Assembly (NCBI RefSeq): GCF_000764305.2
Contig: NW_025936434.1
Location: 1-64,000, forward strand
Reading direction: 5' to 3'
DNA: 64,000 bases
Source of the DNA: Hyalella azteca
Taxonomy: Eukaryota > Arthropoda > Malacostraca > Amphipoda > Hyalellidae
In this document: positions 36,655 through 49,300 of the stretch, piece after piece
How positions within the stretch are numbered: the stretch's first letter is position 1
How the letters are laid out: each line of letters begins with the position of its first letter
Position numbers and translations under genes: made by a program
Notes under the pieces: model-generated
The model's input: only the letters and a program-made list of their open reading frames with translations
What the model was told of the DNA's origin: nothing
Database searches by the model: none

Positions 36655-36810
36655 GGCATGTCTGGCGGGCGCTGATTGGCTGACAGCTTTTAGTTGCACC
36701 TTGCTACGCGGCATGTCAGGCGGGCGCTGATTGGCTGACAGCTTTTAGTTGCACCTTGCTACGCGGCATGTCAGGCGGGCGCTGATTGGCTGACAGCTTT
36801 TAGTTGCACT
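36655..36810 (+). repeat. 55-bp tandem repeat with CCAAT motifs
   Basis: Three copies with exact 55-bp spacing (GCTGATTGGCTGACAGC at 36671, 36726 and 36781). Each holds ATTGG, the reverse of CCAAT, next to GCTGACAGC. More CCAAT-type words lie at about 37359 (GATTGGTTGG) and 37381 (GACCAATCAAG). A promoter role is possible but no gene start was recognised nearby. Confidence 0.8.
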
Positions 36811-36814
36811 AAGA

Positions 36815-38211
36815 CCGTTGACTTACTATGTAAATCGCCAACTGTAAAAACTTCTTTGATTGCCAAGAAAAAAATAGTGCAAGTTCTCGAAGGTATTGTT
36901 TTCTTGAAAATTGCCGGGAAAATATTAACATTTGCAGTGTTATTATGCGAATTTTCGGGGTCGAGTGTGATGCATAGCTAGCGGTGGTTCTTTGCTTGAG
37001 GTCATGGCAGTGCATCTTCTATGTTGTTTTTTTAATACTCTTGTTGTATTGATACGATTTCGACACATTTGTGCTGATGCCACTTCTCAACGACCGTGTG
37101 CTAAAAAACTCAATCGAGACTTGATTTGTCGCAATCAATACCACGAATTGTTGTTTTACGCATTAAAGTGCCCTGCACATTTCAACTGAAGTAAAGATTC
37201 TGCGGCGACTTTCATAAATGATTTGTATCGTTACGTTCTAGGGCCACAAAATTCTTGCGCACATTCGAAGTTGCGTTTCGGCTCAGTGTGAAGGGATCGC
37301 TACGTCCGCACTTTGTTCGTACATGCACTACGTGGAGCTTGAAACACGCCTTGTGATTGGTTGGTACGCTTCACTTTTTTGACCAATCAAGGGGGCAGAT
37401 GAGCTCGTCTTCTGCTGTTGCTTCCGTAGATTAGTTATTTTTTATATGATAAGAGCGAGCAGTAACCGAAGCTTATTTTTCGCAGACGGTCTCAAATAAT
37501 CTTTTTTTCTGTAAGATGAACACCGGCGCTGGTGAAACCCGAGCCATTTTTACACACACTCCAAGCAATGAATTGGTTACTTTGTCCAACTAGTGACATA
37601 CTTTCTTACCCACAGCACGAGCAGAGAGCTGAAGTAGCTTTGATCCGCCATTTGGCCGGGCCATACTGGCTTAGGATGGCCTTCACAAGGGCAAAAGATG
37701 CATCGCTATTGAGACAAAGTGTCATTTCTTTGAGTGCACTAATAAGGCGTTACTGATCGAGCCAATAAGGTTTGGGTTGTTGCTCAATGGATTGTTGTGG
37801 TCCACCAACTCTAAATTAATTTATTTCTATTCTATTCACAATCTAATACTTAATTTGTTTTAAAGAACTCTAGGTGACAATTGTGTACTTGTTGAGATGA
37901 ATTTATGATTGTTGGTGTGCTGTAGATCATTCTATGTGCGGCTGTATTGAGCTTCCAAGAGCAAGCCTTGCCTTCTCCGTCGCACCTAATTACTAATAAA
38001 CCGTATTCTTTCTTTCGCCTTTCTTTTCCTTCCATTTTGTATTTTAGTGGTAGTATTCAAGAAGGCAATCAATGTCTTTGAAATTGAGTGTTATTGAAAC
38101 GAATGATAGAGACCAATAAACACTGCGCTGTACTGCGCAGACTGTATTTATATTGTTCAGACTGTGCCTATGCACTGCAGACTGTGCCTAGACTGCGTAG
38201 ATTGTACTTAA
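36815..38211. other. no gene recognised
   Basis: Anonymous sequence. Some stretches (37250-37420) are less AT-rich and hold CCAAT-type words, as noted for the adjacent 55-bp repeat. No exon could be supported. Confidence 0.35.
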
Positions 38212-38450
38212 TAGCGGTTTCAGCGTTTATTGGGCCGTGGGCCTGTCGCCGATTCTTAACAACGCAGAACATTCACAGCATTTTGCGGTCTCGAACTCGC
38301 AACTCGCTGCTACAATTCTGCTGTGCTTAACCGCCCGGCCTCCTTTGCGATTCTGACCAGAAACTGTCGCACAGAGCTGGGATCGAACCCGCGCCTCTCT
38401 GCGCCAATATCTTGGTACTTTGAACTTTAACCACTGGGCCACCTTGCCTA
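38212..38450 (-). repeat. tRNA-derived SINE, full length
   Basis: Minus-strand copy and the clearest of the family. From 38450 downward it reads GGTGGCCCAGTGGTTAAAG (A box TGGCCCAGTGG), then GGTTCGATCCC (B box), then a second module GGCCGGGCGGTTAAGCACAG...GAGTTCGAGACCGC, and a tail AGAATCGGCGACAGGCCCAC...ACGCTGAAACCGCTATT. The two successive tRNA-like modules suggest a dimeric origin. Confidence 0.88.
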
Positions 38451-39818
38451 GACTGTGCCTATATGTATTTTGCAGAATATTTATATGTACTCATCCGACT
38501 ATGCCCAAAGTTCGATGGCTGTAACTAAACTTTTTAAACTACTGCAACTATTTATACTGAGCTTATCAATATTTACCCTTAAGCTCATCATATTCGCTGC
38601 TGAGCTCGAATGTTTCAGAGTACGTTTATCGAAGCTGACTACTAACTGGAACGATATCACTAGCTACACCTCATACCTGCCGCGTCCATTTGTAGGAGCA
38701 AATGAGTCGGATCTTCGTCGCTAAAATGCGCTGGATTAGACACAAGCTGATTGAACTGATGGACAGTATTACCAGACAGAACGGAACTGTTATATCAATG
38801 GGAGACGAGAGTTGGGGGAACGTCGCAGCCCTGACGAACATCTGACGCTAGCGATGCATGCCCTGCCGAACTGGCGTGGGCCGAGCTGTGTGAGCAGCCT
38901 GAAACTGGGATCGTCGCAACCTTCTCGTCCGTGGCGAGTCTTCAGGGATAAGCCGAGAAAGTCATCGCCTATTGCAAGCCAGACACAGATGGCAGATACG
39001 ATTCATTACTTGCCAGATGACTGTTACCTTCTGCTGATACCCTGGCCATTTTCAGATGTCATGCGCAGCTGCTAAGGCACCACACAAGAAAGACGGGTGT
39101 TGCCTCCGAGGTTATCTCTTAAATTCGATGTGTTGCAAAAAATGGACGCCTTTAATTATTAAAAATAGCAAGCGTAGGGATATATAAGGGAAAGTAGAAT
39201 ATTTCTCTTTCCACCGTAGCCGCCAGATGGAGGTATGCCTCACTCTCTTCTGGTTTGGCGCACACAAGCCAGTTTTGCTCATCTCGTGAAACGTGTGTCT
39301 GACTGTCTAATCTCTCAGACAGCGATTTTGTCTGCTGGAAATGTCAATCTTATGGTGATGCTCGACGAAAATTTTCCCCTATCCAAGCCAAATTGACCTA
39401 ATTGAGGTATCTTTGCACGACGAGCGCGTGGTGCCATAACGCCGGTCTCGTCGTGTATTACTCGGGAGCGATACATGTGTACGACTTTATATGAATTTTC
39501 GAACGCCGTTTGCATACGATATTCCGGATTATTTGCCTGCACTGACCAAAGTAAAATACGGCGCAATAAGAATGATCTAAAGCGCCAGAAATTGATGCTG
39601 TTAGACTAAGTCCGGCAAACACCTTCAGACACACATAGCTAGACCAACTGTGAGTACACATAGCTAAGAGTATACATAGCTATACCAATTGTGAATTCAA
39701 ATGAAGAAAAATGAATTCATGCACTTGCTGTAATATATTACATACAATTCTATTTCATTTTAGATTCTAGATCAATAATTTCAACCTTTCTCCATCATGA
39801 AATTAGGTGCAATTAATA
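38451..39818. other. no gene recognised
   Basis: Short open frames only, with no known domain. The region 38780-39070 is GC-balanced but contains no convincing splice sites or homology that I can see. Confidence 0.35.
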
Positions 39819-39886
39819 ATATCGGTTTCAGCGTTGATTCGGCCGTTTGACGTATAGCCGATGCATTCAAAGTTTGCTGCGGGCTT
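39819..39886 (-). repeat. SINE 3' fragment next to a full copy
   Basis: Nearly identical to the 3' end of the copy at 39907-40132 (ATATCGGTTTCAGCGTTGAT in plus sense) and separated from it by an (AAT)n tract. This is a local duplication of the SINE tail or two adjacent insertions. Confidence 0.75.
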
Positions 39887-39906
39887 AATAATAATAATAA
39901 TAATTA

Positions 39907-40132
39907 ATAATATCGGTTTCAGCGTTGATTCGGCCGTTTGACGTATAGCCGATGCACTCAAAGTTTGTTGCGGGCTTCCAACATACAACGCGCTGCTCCA
40001 AGTTTGTCGTGCTTAACCACCAGGCTTCCTGGTCGAATTCACCAGAAACGGTTTCACAAAGCTGGGATTGAAATCTCACCTCTCTGCTCCAATCCTGATA
40101 CTCTGAACTGTAACGACTGGGTCATCCTGTAC
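39907..40132 (-). repeat. tRNA-derived SINE, diverged copy
   Basis: Diverged minus-strand copy: the B-box region reads GATTTCAATCCCAGC in sense orientation, the middle module TGGTTAAGCACGAC is retained, and the tail ends in GAAACCGATATTA. It is older than the copies at 38212 and 60564. Confidence 0.75.
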
Positions 40133-41539
40133 GCACCCTGTTGGCATGTAATTGTAAAAAGTGCAACTGTTAACGGATAATAATGGAAAGGCAAACACGC
40201 ACTTTCGCTTGGCGCGGACTTGGGCCGTTTTTTTCGGCAATCTGGCAAACCTGGCCTTACAGCATTATTTCCACGCATATATTTCTCAAATCGAAACCGA
40301 TCCAGATCTAATTGATAATAAATATGTTTACTCGCAATACGCTCCTGAGAGAGTAATCAGATATTTGGACACATTTTGTGTTTATTTAACGCGCTAAACG
40401 CTATTTTTTGCACTCTTTCCACATATAACATTTGAATTGAAACCCATCTTGATCGAATTAATGAACAAGCTTTTTTTACGAAGTAAAAAATATTACAGAA
40501 CAAAAACAATATGATAAATTACACCAAAAGTTACGGTGATCCCGATTTCAGTCTCCAGCCAAGCATTGAAAAATTAGTATCAACCCAGGAAGAGACTAAT
40601 TTTTTATATTATTATATTTTTTATGTTTTATTTTCACTTACAAATGATATTCGAGAATACAAATACTCCATTAATTTTAAGGATAAAATCACCATTTTAA
40701 AAGAGGGAATTTATATTCTGTGAATTCAAATATTATTACTTTTCATCAGGATTTTTTAATATATATTTCATTTTATCTAATATTGGCCCAAATTCATTTT
40801 ATAATTTCAACTTAGTGGTGTCGGCCGGACTTTCGGCCCTTGGTAGTGGACCCAAATGAATTTTGTTTACGGGATATTAATTTTAAAAGCATGTTCTCAC
40901 TACATCTCCTAGATCTTTTTTATGATGAAAATTATTTGATCGCACAAAAAAGCCCAAAGTTCAATTCTAGTTACATTTTTTAGCACCAGCCTTCTTGGGC
41001 ATTGGTGCTGTGCTTACCGTAAAGAAAACTGAGCCGTTTTGTGTGGCAACATCGAATTGTTTTCGTCCGTAGAGTGCTCTTTAGTCTCTTCCGAGGTTCG
41101 TGTTCATAATTCCTAAAGTTGGTGAGATATTTTTAACTTAGTACTAGATTGCTTAGTGTTTTTCAAATTCAAGTGATTTTATTTGGTTATAAATATTTTT
41201 GATTGAAATAAACCAATGAATTTAATATTCGGTTCCAGCTATCGCGGGTCATGGGCTCAACAGCCGCACTGGAACCGTGTCCGTGTTACCAAATCCCGAA
41301 AGTTTATATCGCGTTATATTATATTATTTGATTAAGGCATCTTAACTAATCATGTTTGATTGTAGATGTCTCTCGTTGATTTAAGTTACAAATTCTACAG
41401 TGCTGAAGCTTAGGTTTTTTAAATTGTAAATTAAAATATTAAAATTATCCAATGATTGGTGATGTAGTGTTATACAGTTTTGTTTATTTATCTTCTGGGT
41501 TATGGCTAATAACTCTGTTGTGCAATGTGCAGTTTTAAT
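40133..41539. other. no protein gene recognised
   Basis: AT-rich. A 70-codon open frame at 40511-40723 starts with ATG but shows no known domain and has the base composition of its surroundings. The part from 41030 to 41130 may hold the first noncoding exon of RpL9 (separate entry). Confidence 0.35.
41078..41121 (+). promoter_or_regulatory. candidate RpL9 first noncoding exon with TOP-like tract
   Basis: Pyrimidine tracts TCTTT and GTCTCTTCC at 41078-41092 are followed by a possible donor TTG|GTGAGA at 41122. Ribosomal protein genes usually start transcripts with a 5' terminal oligopyrimidine tract in a short noncoding exon, and RpL9 exon 2 has an acceptor at 46295 but no first exon nearby. 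This assignment is inferred from position and motif only. Confidence 0.25.
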
Positions 41540-43340
41540 AGGGTAAACGCACCATATTCTGACATCGTGGGTAATTCTGACATTTCTCAACTTATTCCTT
41601 TATATTAAGCTTTGTCTTACTTTCACGCATGCGTAGATGGTTGAAAATTGAAATAGTGACGTCATGCTATTGCGCGCCACGCGGTGCCAGATTCCCGCAA
41701 AACACTAGCTAGGTCTGGCAGGAAAATGTTAAGATCCTCAGGCTCAGAGCAAACATCCAAGTCAACTAGGTAGTGAGAATATTGAATCACGTGTCAAAGT
41801 TGATAGTTGACCACTCACTTGACCTTGCTCTACCAAATAGTGATCAACTGTTTGTGTAGACAGAATATTATGGTTTGAGACTTTTAAATAAGTCTGTGAA
41901 TATATTAGGAATCCTTTAAGTATACTTGTAGCCTATATGCTGATTTTAAGTGGGAAATAAATTAAAAGATAATTAAGTTAGGGTGAACGCGGTATATTCC
42001 GACACATTAAGGACACATCGAGAAATGAAAAACTATAAAAAAATAACCGTATGCATTACTCAAGTTCTGTTTGCTTTATGTGACTCGCAAAACACCGTAC
42101 TACGCGCCAGCAACAATGAAACGTCACAAAATGTTGCCATATTTGTTTAAAAGCCTTTAGAATGCAAACCTACCAAATCCCTATATTCCGACTGTGTGGC
42201 AATATTCAGCACGTGGTGAGGCGTATTCCGTCCGCGCTTCAAATTCTACTGATACGTAATGCCGTCATCCACGTGTTCGAATTCCGTTCTGTGTGAGCTG
42301 TATTGGAATACAACACGGTTTTGAATTAGAACACTAATGAATATTGAACACTACTTAATTACGCTTTTAATTAACAACTATTAAGCTTTTAATTAAGCAA
42401 ATTTTAATTTTTGTACATAGCTTGGAACAATCTGTGTGTGTCCAATTCAAGTTGTGACGAAATTAGTTTTCATGTGTCTAAATCAATTTCTCAACTTAAT
42501 CATCTATTAATTTATTTACCACTTGAAATCAGCAAATACAAGTATACTTAAAGGATTCCTAATATATTAACAGACTTATTTAAAAGTCTCAAATCATAAT
42601 ATTCTTCCTATACAACCAGTTATTCACTATTTGGTAGAGCAAGGTCAACTGTCAAATTTGACACATTTTTTGATGATCTCACTGGGTAGCGTGCATTGTC
42701 TCTCTATGGATCTCAATATTTTCCTGCTAGATGGCCAAGACCTATTGTTTTGGCAGTAGTTTGATGCACTAATGTATGACACCACCATTTCAACCATCAA
42801 CGAACACATGGAACTAAAACAAAGCTTAATATAAAGGAAAAACTAGAGAGGTGACGGAATTACCCACGATGTCGGAATATACCGCATTTACCCTAAGAGA
42901 CCGTTTTAGACACCTAAAAACTAATTCCAATACAGCTAGGAATTGGACACACACAGCCCGTTCTGAGCTGCATTCAAAAATTGAAATTTTCTTAATTAAA
43001 AGCTTAATAGCTCATAAGCAAAAGCTTAATTAAAAAATTAAAAATTGTTAATAAAACTCATTCCAATACAGCTCACACAGGGCGTAGGAATTACGAATTA
43101 GTAAGAGTTTGAAGTGCTTTCAGTTGGTGGATTGAAATAATGTATGAACCTTCAAAATTAGAATTCCATCCTGGCTGTCAGAATTAGTCTCACAAATCAC
43201 AAAATGCCAAATTTAGTCACACACAGCATCAGAATTCATGGATTTTGTAGATTTGAATTCTAAAGGCTTTTAAATTAATATGGCAACAGTTTGTGACATT
43301 TCATCCATGCTGGCGCGTAGTGTGGTGTTCTGAGTGACGT
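41540..43340. mobile_element. interleaved inverted-repeat complex (A-B-A'-B')
   Basis: Segment A (41540-41980) is the inverted complement of 42492-42894. Segment B (best seen from 42085 to 42485) is the inverted complement of 42897-43340. The order A-B-A'-B' is interleaved rather than nested. The terminus AGGGTAAACGC...TATTCTGACATCG at 41540 recurs as AGGGTGAACGCGGTATATTC at 41980 and inverted at 42894. No transposase was found. These look like foldback or MITE elements of one family inserted into each other. Confidence 0.75.
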
Positions 43341-44205
43341 TGTAACCGGGCGCACTAGCGGGTGGAACAAACTCGTTCACTTACTGAATTTTACTCTTAT
43401 AGTGCTTGTCACAGATAACAGGAATTAATGAATTACTTAGGGATTTGCTTTTATTCAAGTATTTATTTTCATTTATTAAAAGAAAAGCCAATGTGTTAAA
43501 ATTTTATACAATAAGAAATAGTTTGCCAAACTCATAATTAAAATTGGATCAATAAACAAGATAATTTAGGACTATAGAACTATGAAACTATAGAATATGA
43601 AACAATGGAATATAAAATATGAAACTATGGGTGGAACAATACACTCAGCAACTGAAACAAACAAATGAACATAAATATACATGCAATAAGAGACATAATA
43701 ATTTATTTGCTGTGTGAGGGAATTTAGTGAAGTTAATTTGACTTTAAACAACTGAAATCTGAATCTGGAATATTGGGCAGAATTTTCTACAAATTGCAGC
43801 TAAAAACTACAATTTTACAAGACCTTTTCAAAAATAATAAAATATTAGGCAATATGTCTCATTTTTCTTACTTTTAATGTAAGAAATTACCAACTACCTA
43901 GTATGTACCCAGTACCTTGGGTCAGGATTGGAATTTTCCTACTTATTCCTGAAATCTTGTGGCTCTGGCATGATAAATTTTTAATACCTTTGGAAACTTG
44001 TGGCCCGATTGTGCACTTTTGTTAACAATTAGATAGGTAATTCATCTGTTGCCTGTTGGGGATCTTTTGGTTCTGGAAATGGCAGGAAAGCACTAGTCAT
44101 GGCATTAAAGGGCATAGTGACAACTGACAAACCAGATATTTTTTAGAATCAGTTCATTTTTAATTCCCACATTTACTGAAGATATAAACCAATACCTTTT
44201 GTATG
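43341..44205. other. no gene recognised
   Basis: AT-rich anonymous sequence upstream of the 665-bp duplication. Part of 44125-44200 (TCAGTTCATTTTTAATTCCC) has a diverged match near 51960, indicating a dispersed repeat family. Confidence 0.4.
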
Positions 44206-45537
44206 ATAATGCTGGTATCCATGATACTTTACTTGTCTACTTATAGGACTCAAAACTGAACTTGAGGCTGAGTCTAAAAACTCTCTGCTTTGCCACTATG
44301 TTAAATAGAGAGATGTAAAGTCCATGCATGTGTTTCTGCACTGTCCATGTCCCCACAACTCTAATTTTACCCTAAAAACAGTCACTAAAATTTGTCTTCA
44401 CTTAAGTGGCTACTGAACAAGTGATTATGCAGTCTGACTTCTCTGACATAATTGCAACTTTGCGATCTTCTAGGAAATGTTTTGGTTGACTTGTTGTTTT
44501 GATGCTGATGTTATTACGTTCTGTATGTTATTTTGGCGGAAGACAGGAGTATTAAAATATATATACTGTGGATTGTGGAAGTTGAAAATTTTATGAAACG
44601 ACCCATTTGTGAAGTGCAAACTGCTATTTTTCAGTCAAACAAAAAATTATGACATAGTGCCGCGAAATTTCATACCTGCTGAAATTATATATTAGAGCTG
44701 CGATATTTCAGGAAAAAAATAGGAATTTTCCAGCCCTGCCAGCATGGAATACATCTGCCCTATGAGGCTGAAAAGCTGTGAAAAGAGCTTTCTTGCCATT
44801 CTTGTAAGCTGTGAGATCCCTGCTAGATTAATTATCTACTACCTTATTGTTTACAAATGTTCACAATTGGATAATGCTGGTATCCATGATACTTTACTTG
44901 TCTACTTATAGGACTCAAAACTGAACTTGAGGCTGAGTCTAAAAACTCTCTGCTTTGCCACTATGTAATAAAGAGAGGTGTAAAGTCCCATGCATGTGTT
45001 TCTGCACTGTCCATGTCCCCACATCTCTAATTTTACCCTAAAAACAGTCACTAACATTTGTCTTCACTTAGTGGCAACTGAACAAGTGATAATGCAGTCT
45101 AACTTCTCTGACATAACGGCAACTTTGTGATCTTCTAGGAAACGTTTTGGTTGACTTGTTGTTTTGATGCTGATGTTATTACGTTCTGCATGTCATTTTG
45201 GCGGAAGGCAGGAGTATTAAAATATATATACTGTGGATTGTGGAAGTTGAAAATTTTATGAAACGACCCGTTTGTGGAGTGCAAACTGCTATTTTTTCAA
45301 TCAAACAAAAAAATATGACATTAGTGCCACGAAATTTCATACCTGCTGAAATTATATATTAGAGCTGCGATATTTCAGGAAAAAATAGGAATTTTCCGGC
45401 CCTGTCAGCATAGAATACATCTGCCCTATGAGGCTGAAAAGCTGTGAAAAGAGCTTTCTTGCCATTCTTGTAAGCTGTGAGATCCCTGCTAGATTAATTA
45501 CCTACTACCTTAGTGTTTACAAATGTTCACAATTGGG
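44206..45537 (+). repeat. 665-bp tandem duplication
   Basis: GATAATGCTGGTATCCATGA begins one copy at about 44205 and the next at about 44870, with only scattered substitutions and small indels; both end near GTTCACAATTGG. A third, partial and more diverged match to its start (TATCCATGATACTTTACT...CTCTGCTTTGCCACTATG) lies at about 52141-52230. No coding potential was seen. Confidence 0.9.
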
Positions 45538-46295
45538 TCACAAGATTCCCAATCATCCAATATATTGAAAGAGTGTCAGTTTGAAGCTGCTAGATTTTTC
45601 TAATGGGTCTCATAATTCCAATCTTGTTTGACAGTGAATATATTAATTTTTGTTTTATCTTCTTTGTGTCTCTCTTCTGCCCAATTTGCCAATCTGGAGG
45701 TCACAAGATGCGTAGCTGCCATTTAACCACATTCTTTTACGATCCAATCCTTACTTAAAATTCCTTATTTGATGTTAATGGCATCATGTTCCTTAAGTGG
45801 CTACTGAGTTTTTAATGGTTTTTAATAGTTTGGGTTATACATTGATGCAAAGGAGTTGTCTTTGAAAGTTGAGTTGAGAAAGTAGTAAATATCCCAATAT
45901 GGAAGAATGGATCAGAGCTGACTATGGCTGCTAGTTGGTAAACTTGAAAAAGCCAAGTTCATCCTGTTCCTCCAAAAAATATTCTTCAATATCTAAATGT
46001 CTAACCTGTATTTCTGTGACATTAGGGAATACTGTGGACTCCATTAAAATGTTGATCCTCTCATGAATATGAAGCTACCTCAAGTTATTACAATTTAGTT
46101 TGAAAAATTGTCGGCAATGTTAGATTTGCCAAATATCCTGATTAGAGCCTGGCACTTCAATGAAGATTATTTTTTATGCTAATATGGTATTGATGTTTTG
46201 CAGCAAGAGATATAGAGACTTGGACCTATTTTACCAATAATTCCATGAATCTAGAAATGAATGCACATAATAATTATTCAAATTTACCTTTTCAG
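45538..46295. other. RpL9 intronic or upstream sequence
   Basis: No gene recognised. The sequence ends in the acceptor TTTTCAG at 46289-46295, 16 bases before the RpL9 start codon, so it is probably the intron within the RpL9 5' UTR. Confidence 0.45.
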
Positions 46296-46311
46296 GTAGG
46301 CCTACATCATC

Positions 46312-49300
46312 ATGAGGGTGATTAACACCTCCCAGAGTGTGAAAATCCCTGAGGGGGTCACTGTTGATGCCAAGAAGCGTGAGGTCACAGTTAAGGGGCC
46401 TAGAGGTGTCCTGAAGAGAGCCTTCAAACATGTTCAGATGGACATCTATGTAAGTCTGCCTTTATTCCTACTCACTCCAGTCTGAATTCATTGGAAAAAT
46501 GTTAATTTTTTTTTAAACCATGAGATGGAAGGTTTGATGTGAATTTGGTTGGTGTAGAAAAAGGTTTGATAATAATGAAAATTGTTAAGAATGTAAGTAA
46601 TATAGGAAGTAACAAATTTTTCACTTCTTATTTGACAAGCTGTCGGTTGCAAAGTATAAAAATAATTTTTTGTTGTACTTGATTGCAAAATTTTGATATC
46701 TGCACCAATATGCTTTCAACCTAAATGTAATGAAATTATGAGGTAGTATTATCTATTGTAAATTGTAGGTTGTTTATTAGGTTGAAACCTGGATATTTAC
46801 ATGCCCTCCTGGTGTTTTGAATAATTTTGCCTCGATAACTGATGTGTTGCAATATTAAATCTGGAAATAACAAAATAACACTATATTTATTGTCATGGAA
46901 TTAGTTGGCTTACAAAGTAGGTACATTGGATTGAATAATTTAATTTGATTTTTAGTTTTAGGAAGACAAAAATTTCGTTTTAAATAAAAATGAACATTGC
47001 TTTAACATGCATAATTGAAATTGAATGAAGGTTCTTCAAAGCATGGCCTGTTTCAACAAATACAATTCATATATTGTTCTTAGGCCAAAGCACAATTCAG
47101 TTGGAGGATCATCATTCCTGGACAACTGCTAGTCCGGATTTGAAATGATACATTTAATTTTGTTTGCAGGTGTTGAAACCCTCGGAAAAATACCCCCACG
47201 GCGAAGTTAAGGTTGAGAAGTGGTTTGGAACCCGCAAGGAGGTTGCCTGCGTCCGCACCTTGTGCACACACATCAGGAACATGATCACTGGAGTCACCAA
47301 GGTAAGTGTGTCTACATTTTCATCAGCGACAGCCATTAACTTGTCAATCTATTAGCTGCCAAAAATATTGAGTCCTGCGTTAGACACTTGAAATTCAATT
47401 AATATTGTAATGTTGGATGATAGAGGGAATCTCCATGCAGTTTTCTGATCAACATAAATGACATAATGATTATCATAATTAACATATTTTTTGTGTTCGC
47501 TTGTGTCTCCTTAAAATAACATGGCATGTGGTCTGAATGAAGATTTTCTTGAAGCTTTCAGTTAATATTTTAACTTTCCGTTGTGTTAATAAAATTTGAA
47601 TGTATAGTATAGGAATAACTTGTGGTAGTATTATGTATGTTGTAAAGATGTTGAAAATTAAAACCTGTAAGTGAAATCAATTATATATATAATACATTTG
47701 ATGCCGACTAAATCTTGGCAGAACTTTTATTAAGGTGGATGATTATTAAATTTAAATCTTTGATAGGTGTTATAATCCATTTGATATGATCAAGTGTGAT
47801 GCATATAAATCTTTATTAAAAGTTGATATAATAATTAACTGTGATGCGTAGAATAATTGAAAAAAGCTGTATGAACTGTAGTTAATATTATGATGAACTG
47901 TGACGCATATAAATCTTTGATATAAGTTGTATGTAATGTAGTTAATATTACAATGAAAAAAATGTTACACATATAAATATTTGATGGAAGTTGGAATCCA
48001 GTTGATACAATGGTGATCTGCGACACTTGTCAATTTTTGATAGAAGCTGTATTCATGTCGTTATAATGATGAACTTTGATAATACCATTAAAATGCAATT
48101 TAATTGCACACGGAAACCACGAATTCTTGCATGCATTTAAAAAGGTATCAGTTTAGGCTTTAATGGCAGCTTTATTAGCTAAAGCGTTATGCAATAAAGT
48201 TTTATGTGCTGAACTCTGGGCAAGATTCTGTTGACATTTCTTCATATCGTTCCATTCACGTCTACACTAGATAAAGATTGATATCAACAATTTTCAGTTG
48301 AAACAGGTTTTTCAATAATTCTTGCTAGTTGTACTTGTTTAAAATGTTTGTGTTTTTTTTGCGTGCAGGGCTACCAGTACAAGATGAGGTCCGTGTACGC
48401 CCATTTCCCCATCAACACCGTCATCGACGCAGCCGGCAAGTCCGTTGAGATCAGAAACTTTTTAGGGGAGAAGCACATCCGACACGTCAAGATGTTGCCA
48501 GGTTAGTCGCTGCATTCCTCATTGATAGTTATTTTTTAGTGATAACACAGAATTCTCTTCCCCAAAGCACAGGGTTTGATGTCCTTTAGCCGTTTTTGTT
48601 AGCTTAAAGCTATGCCTGAGTACAGACTTCAACTATGTCACACATTATACTGCGCAAAAAGCCAGGCATATACGGGGTCCGCCATATTTATGGCAACGGA
48701 TGTTTGCTATACAAAAATAAATTAGTTTCTAGGAGAATTTTCTCGTATAATGAAGCTTAATATCATCTATTAGTTCATCTATTTTATATTGCAGAAATCG
48801 AAGGTGTCTAAATTTACTATTACTTATGGCAGTAGATAGAAATGCAATTGTAACTCTTTATGAAAAGGGCGAGAGTAATTTAGTCATTGAAAAAAAGCTC
48901 CAAATTCGTCGTGAAACTGTGTGGAAGGTGGTAAAAAAATTCAAGGAAACTGGTGAAACATGCAATCGACCTGGTCAAGGAAGGAAACGAAGTGTCCGAA
49001 CAAAACAATTGGTCAAAAACACGAGGGAGAAGGTGAGGAGAAACCCAATGTCCTTTAGCCGTTTTTGTTAGCATAAAGCTATGCCTGAGTACAGACTTCA
49101 ACTATGTCACACTTATACTGCGCAAAAAGCCAGGCATATACAGGGCCTGCCATATTTATGGTAACGGATGATTGCTATATAAAAATAAATTAGTTTCTAG
49201 GAGAATTTTCTCTTATAATGAAGTTTAATATCCTCTATTAATTCATCTATTTGATATTGCAGAAGTATAAGGTGTCTAAATTTTCTATTACTTATGGCAG

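Noticed and set aside
38812..39075. Open frame of 87 codons in a GC-balanced stretch
   Set aside because: No ATG start at its beginning, no recognisable domain and no convincing splice partners.
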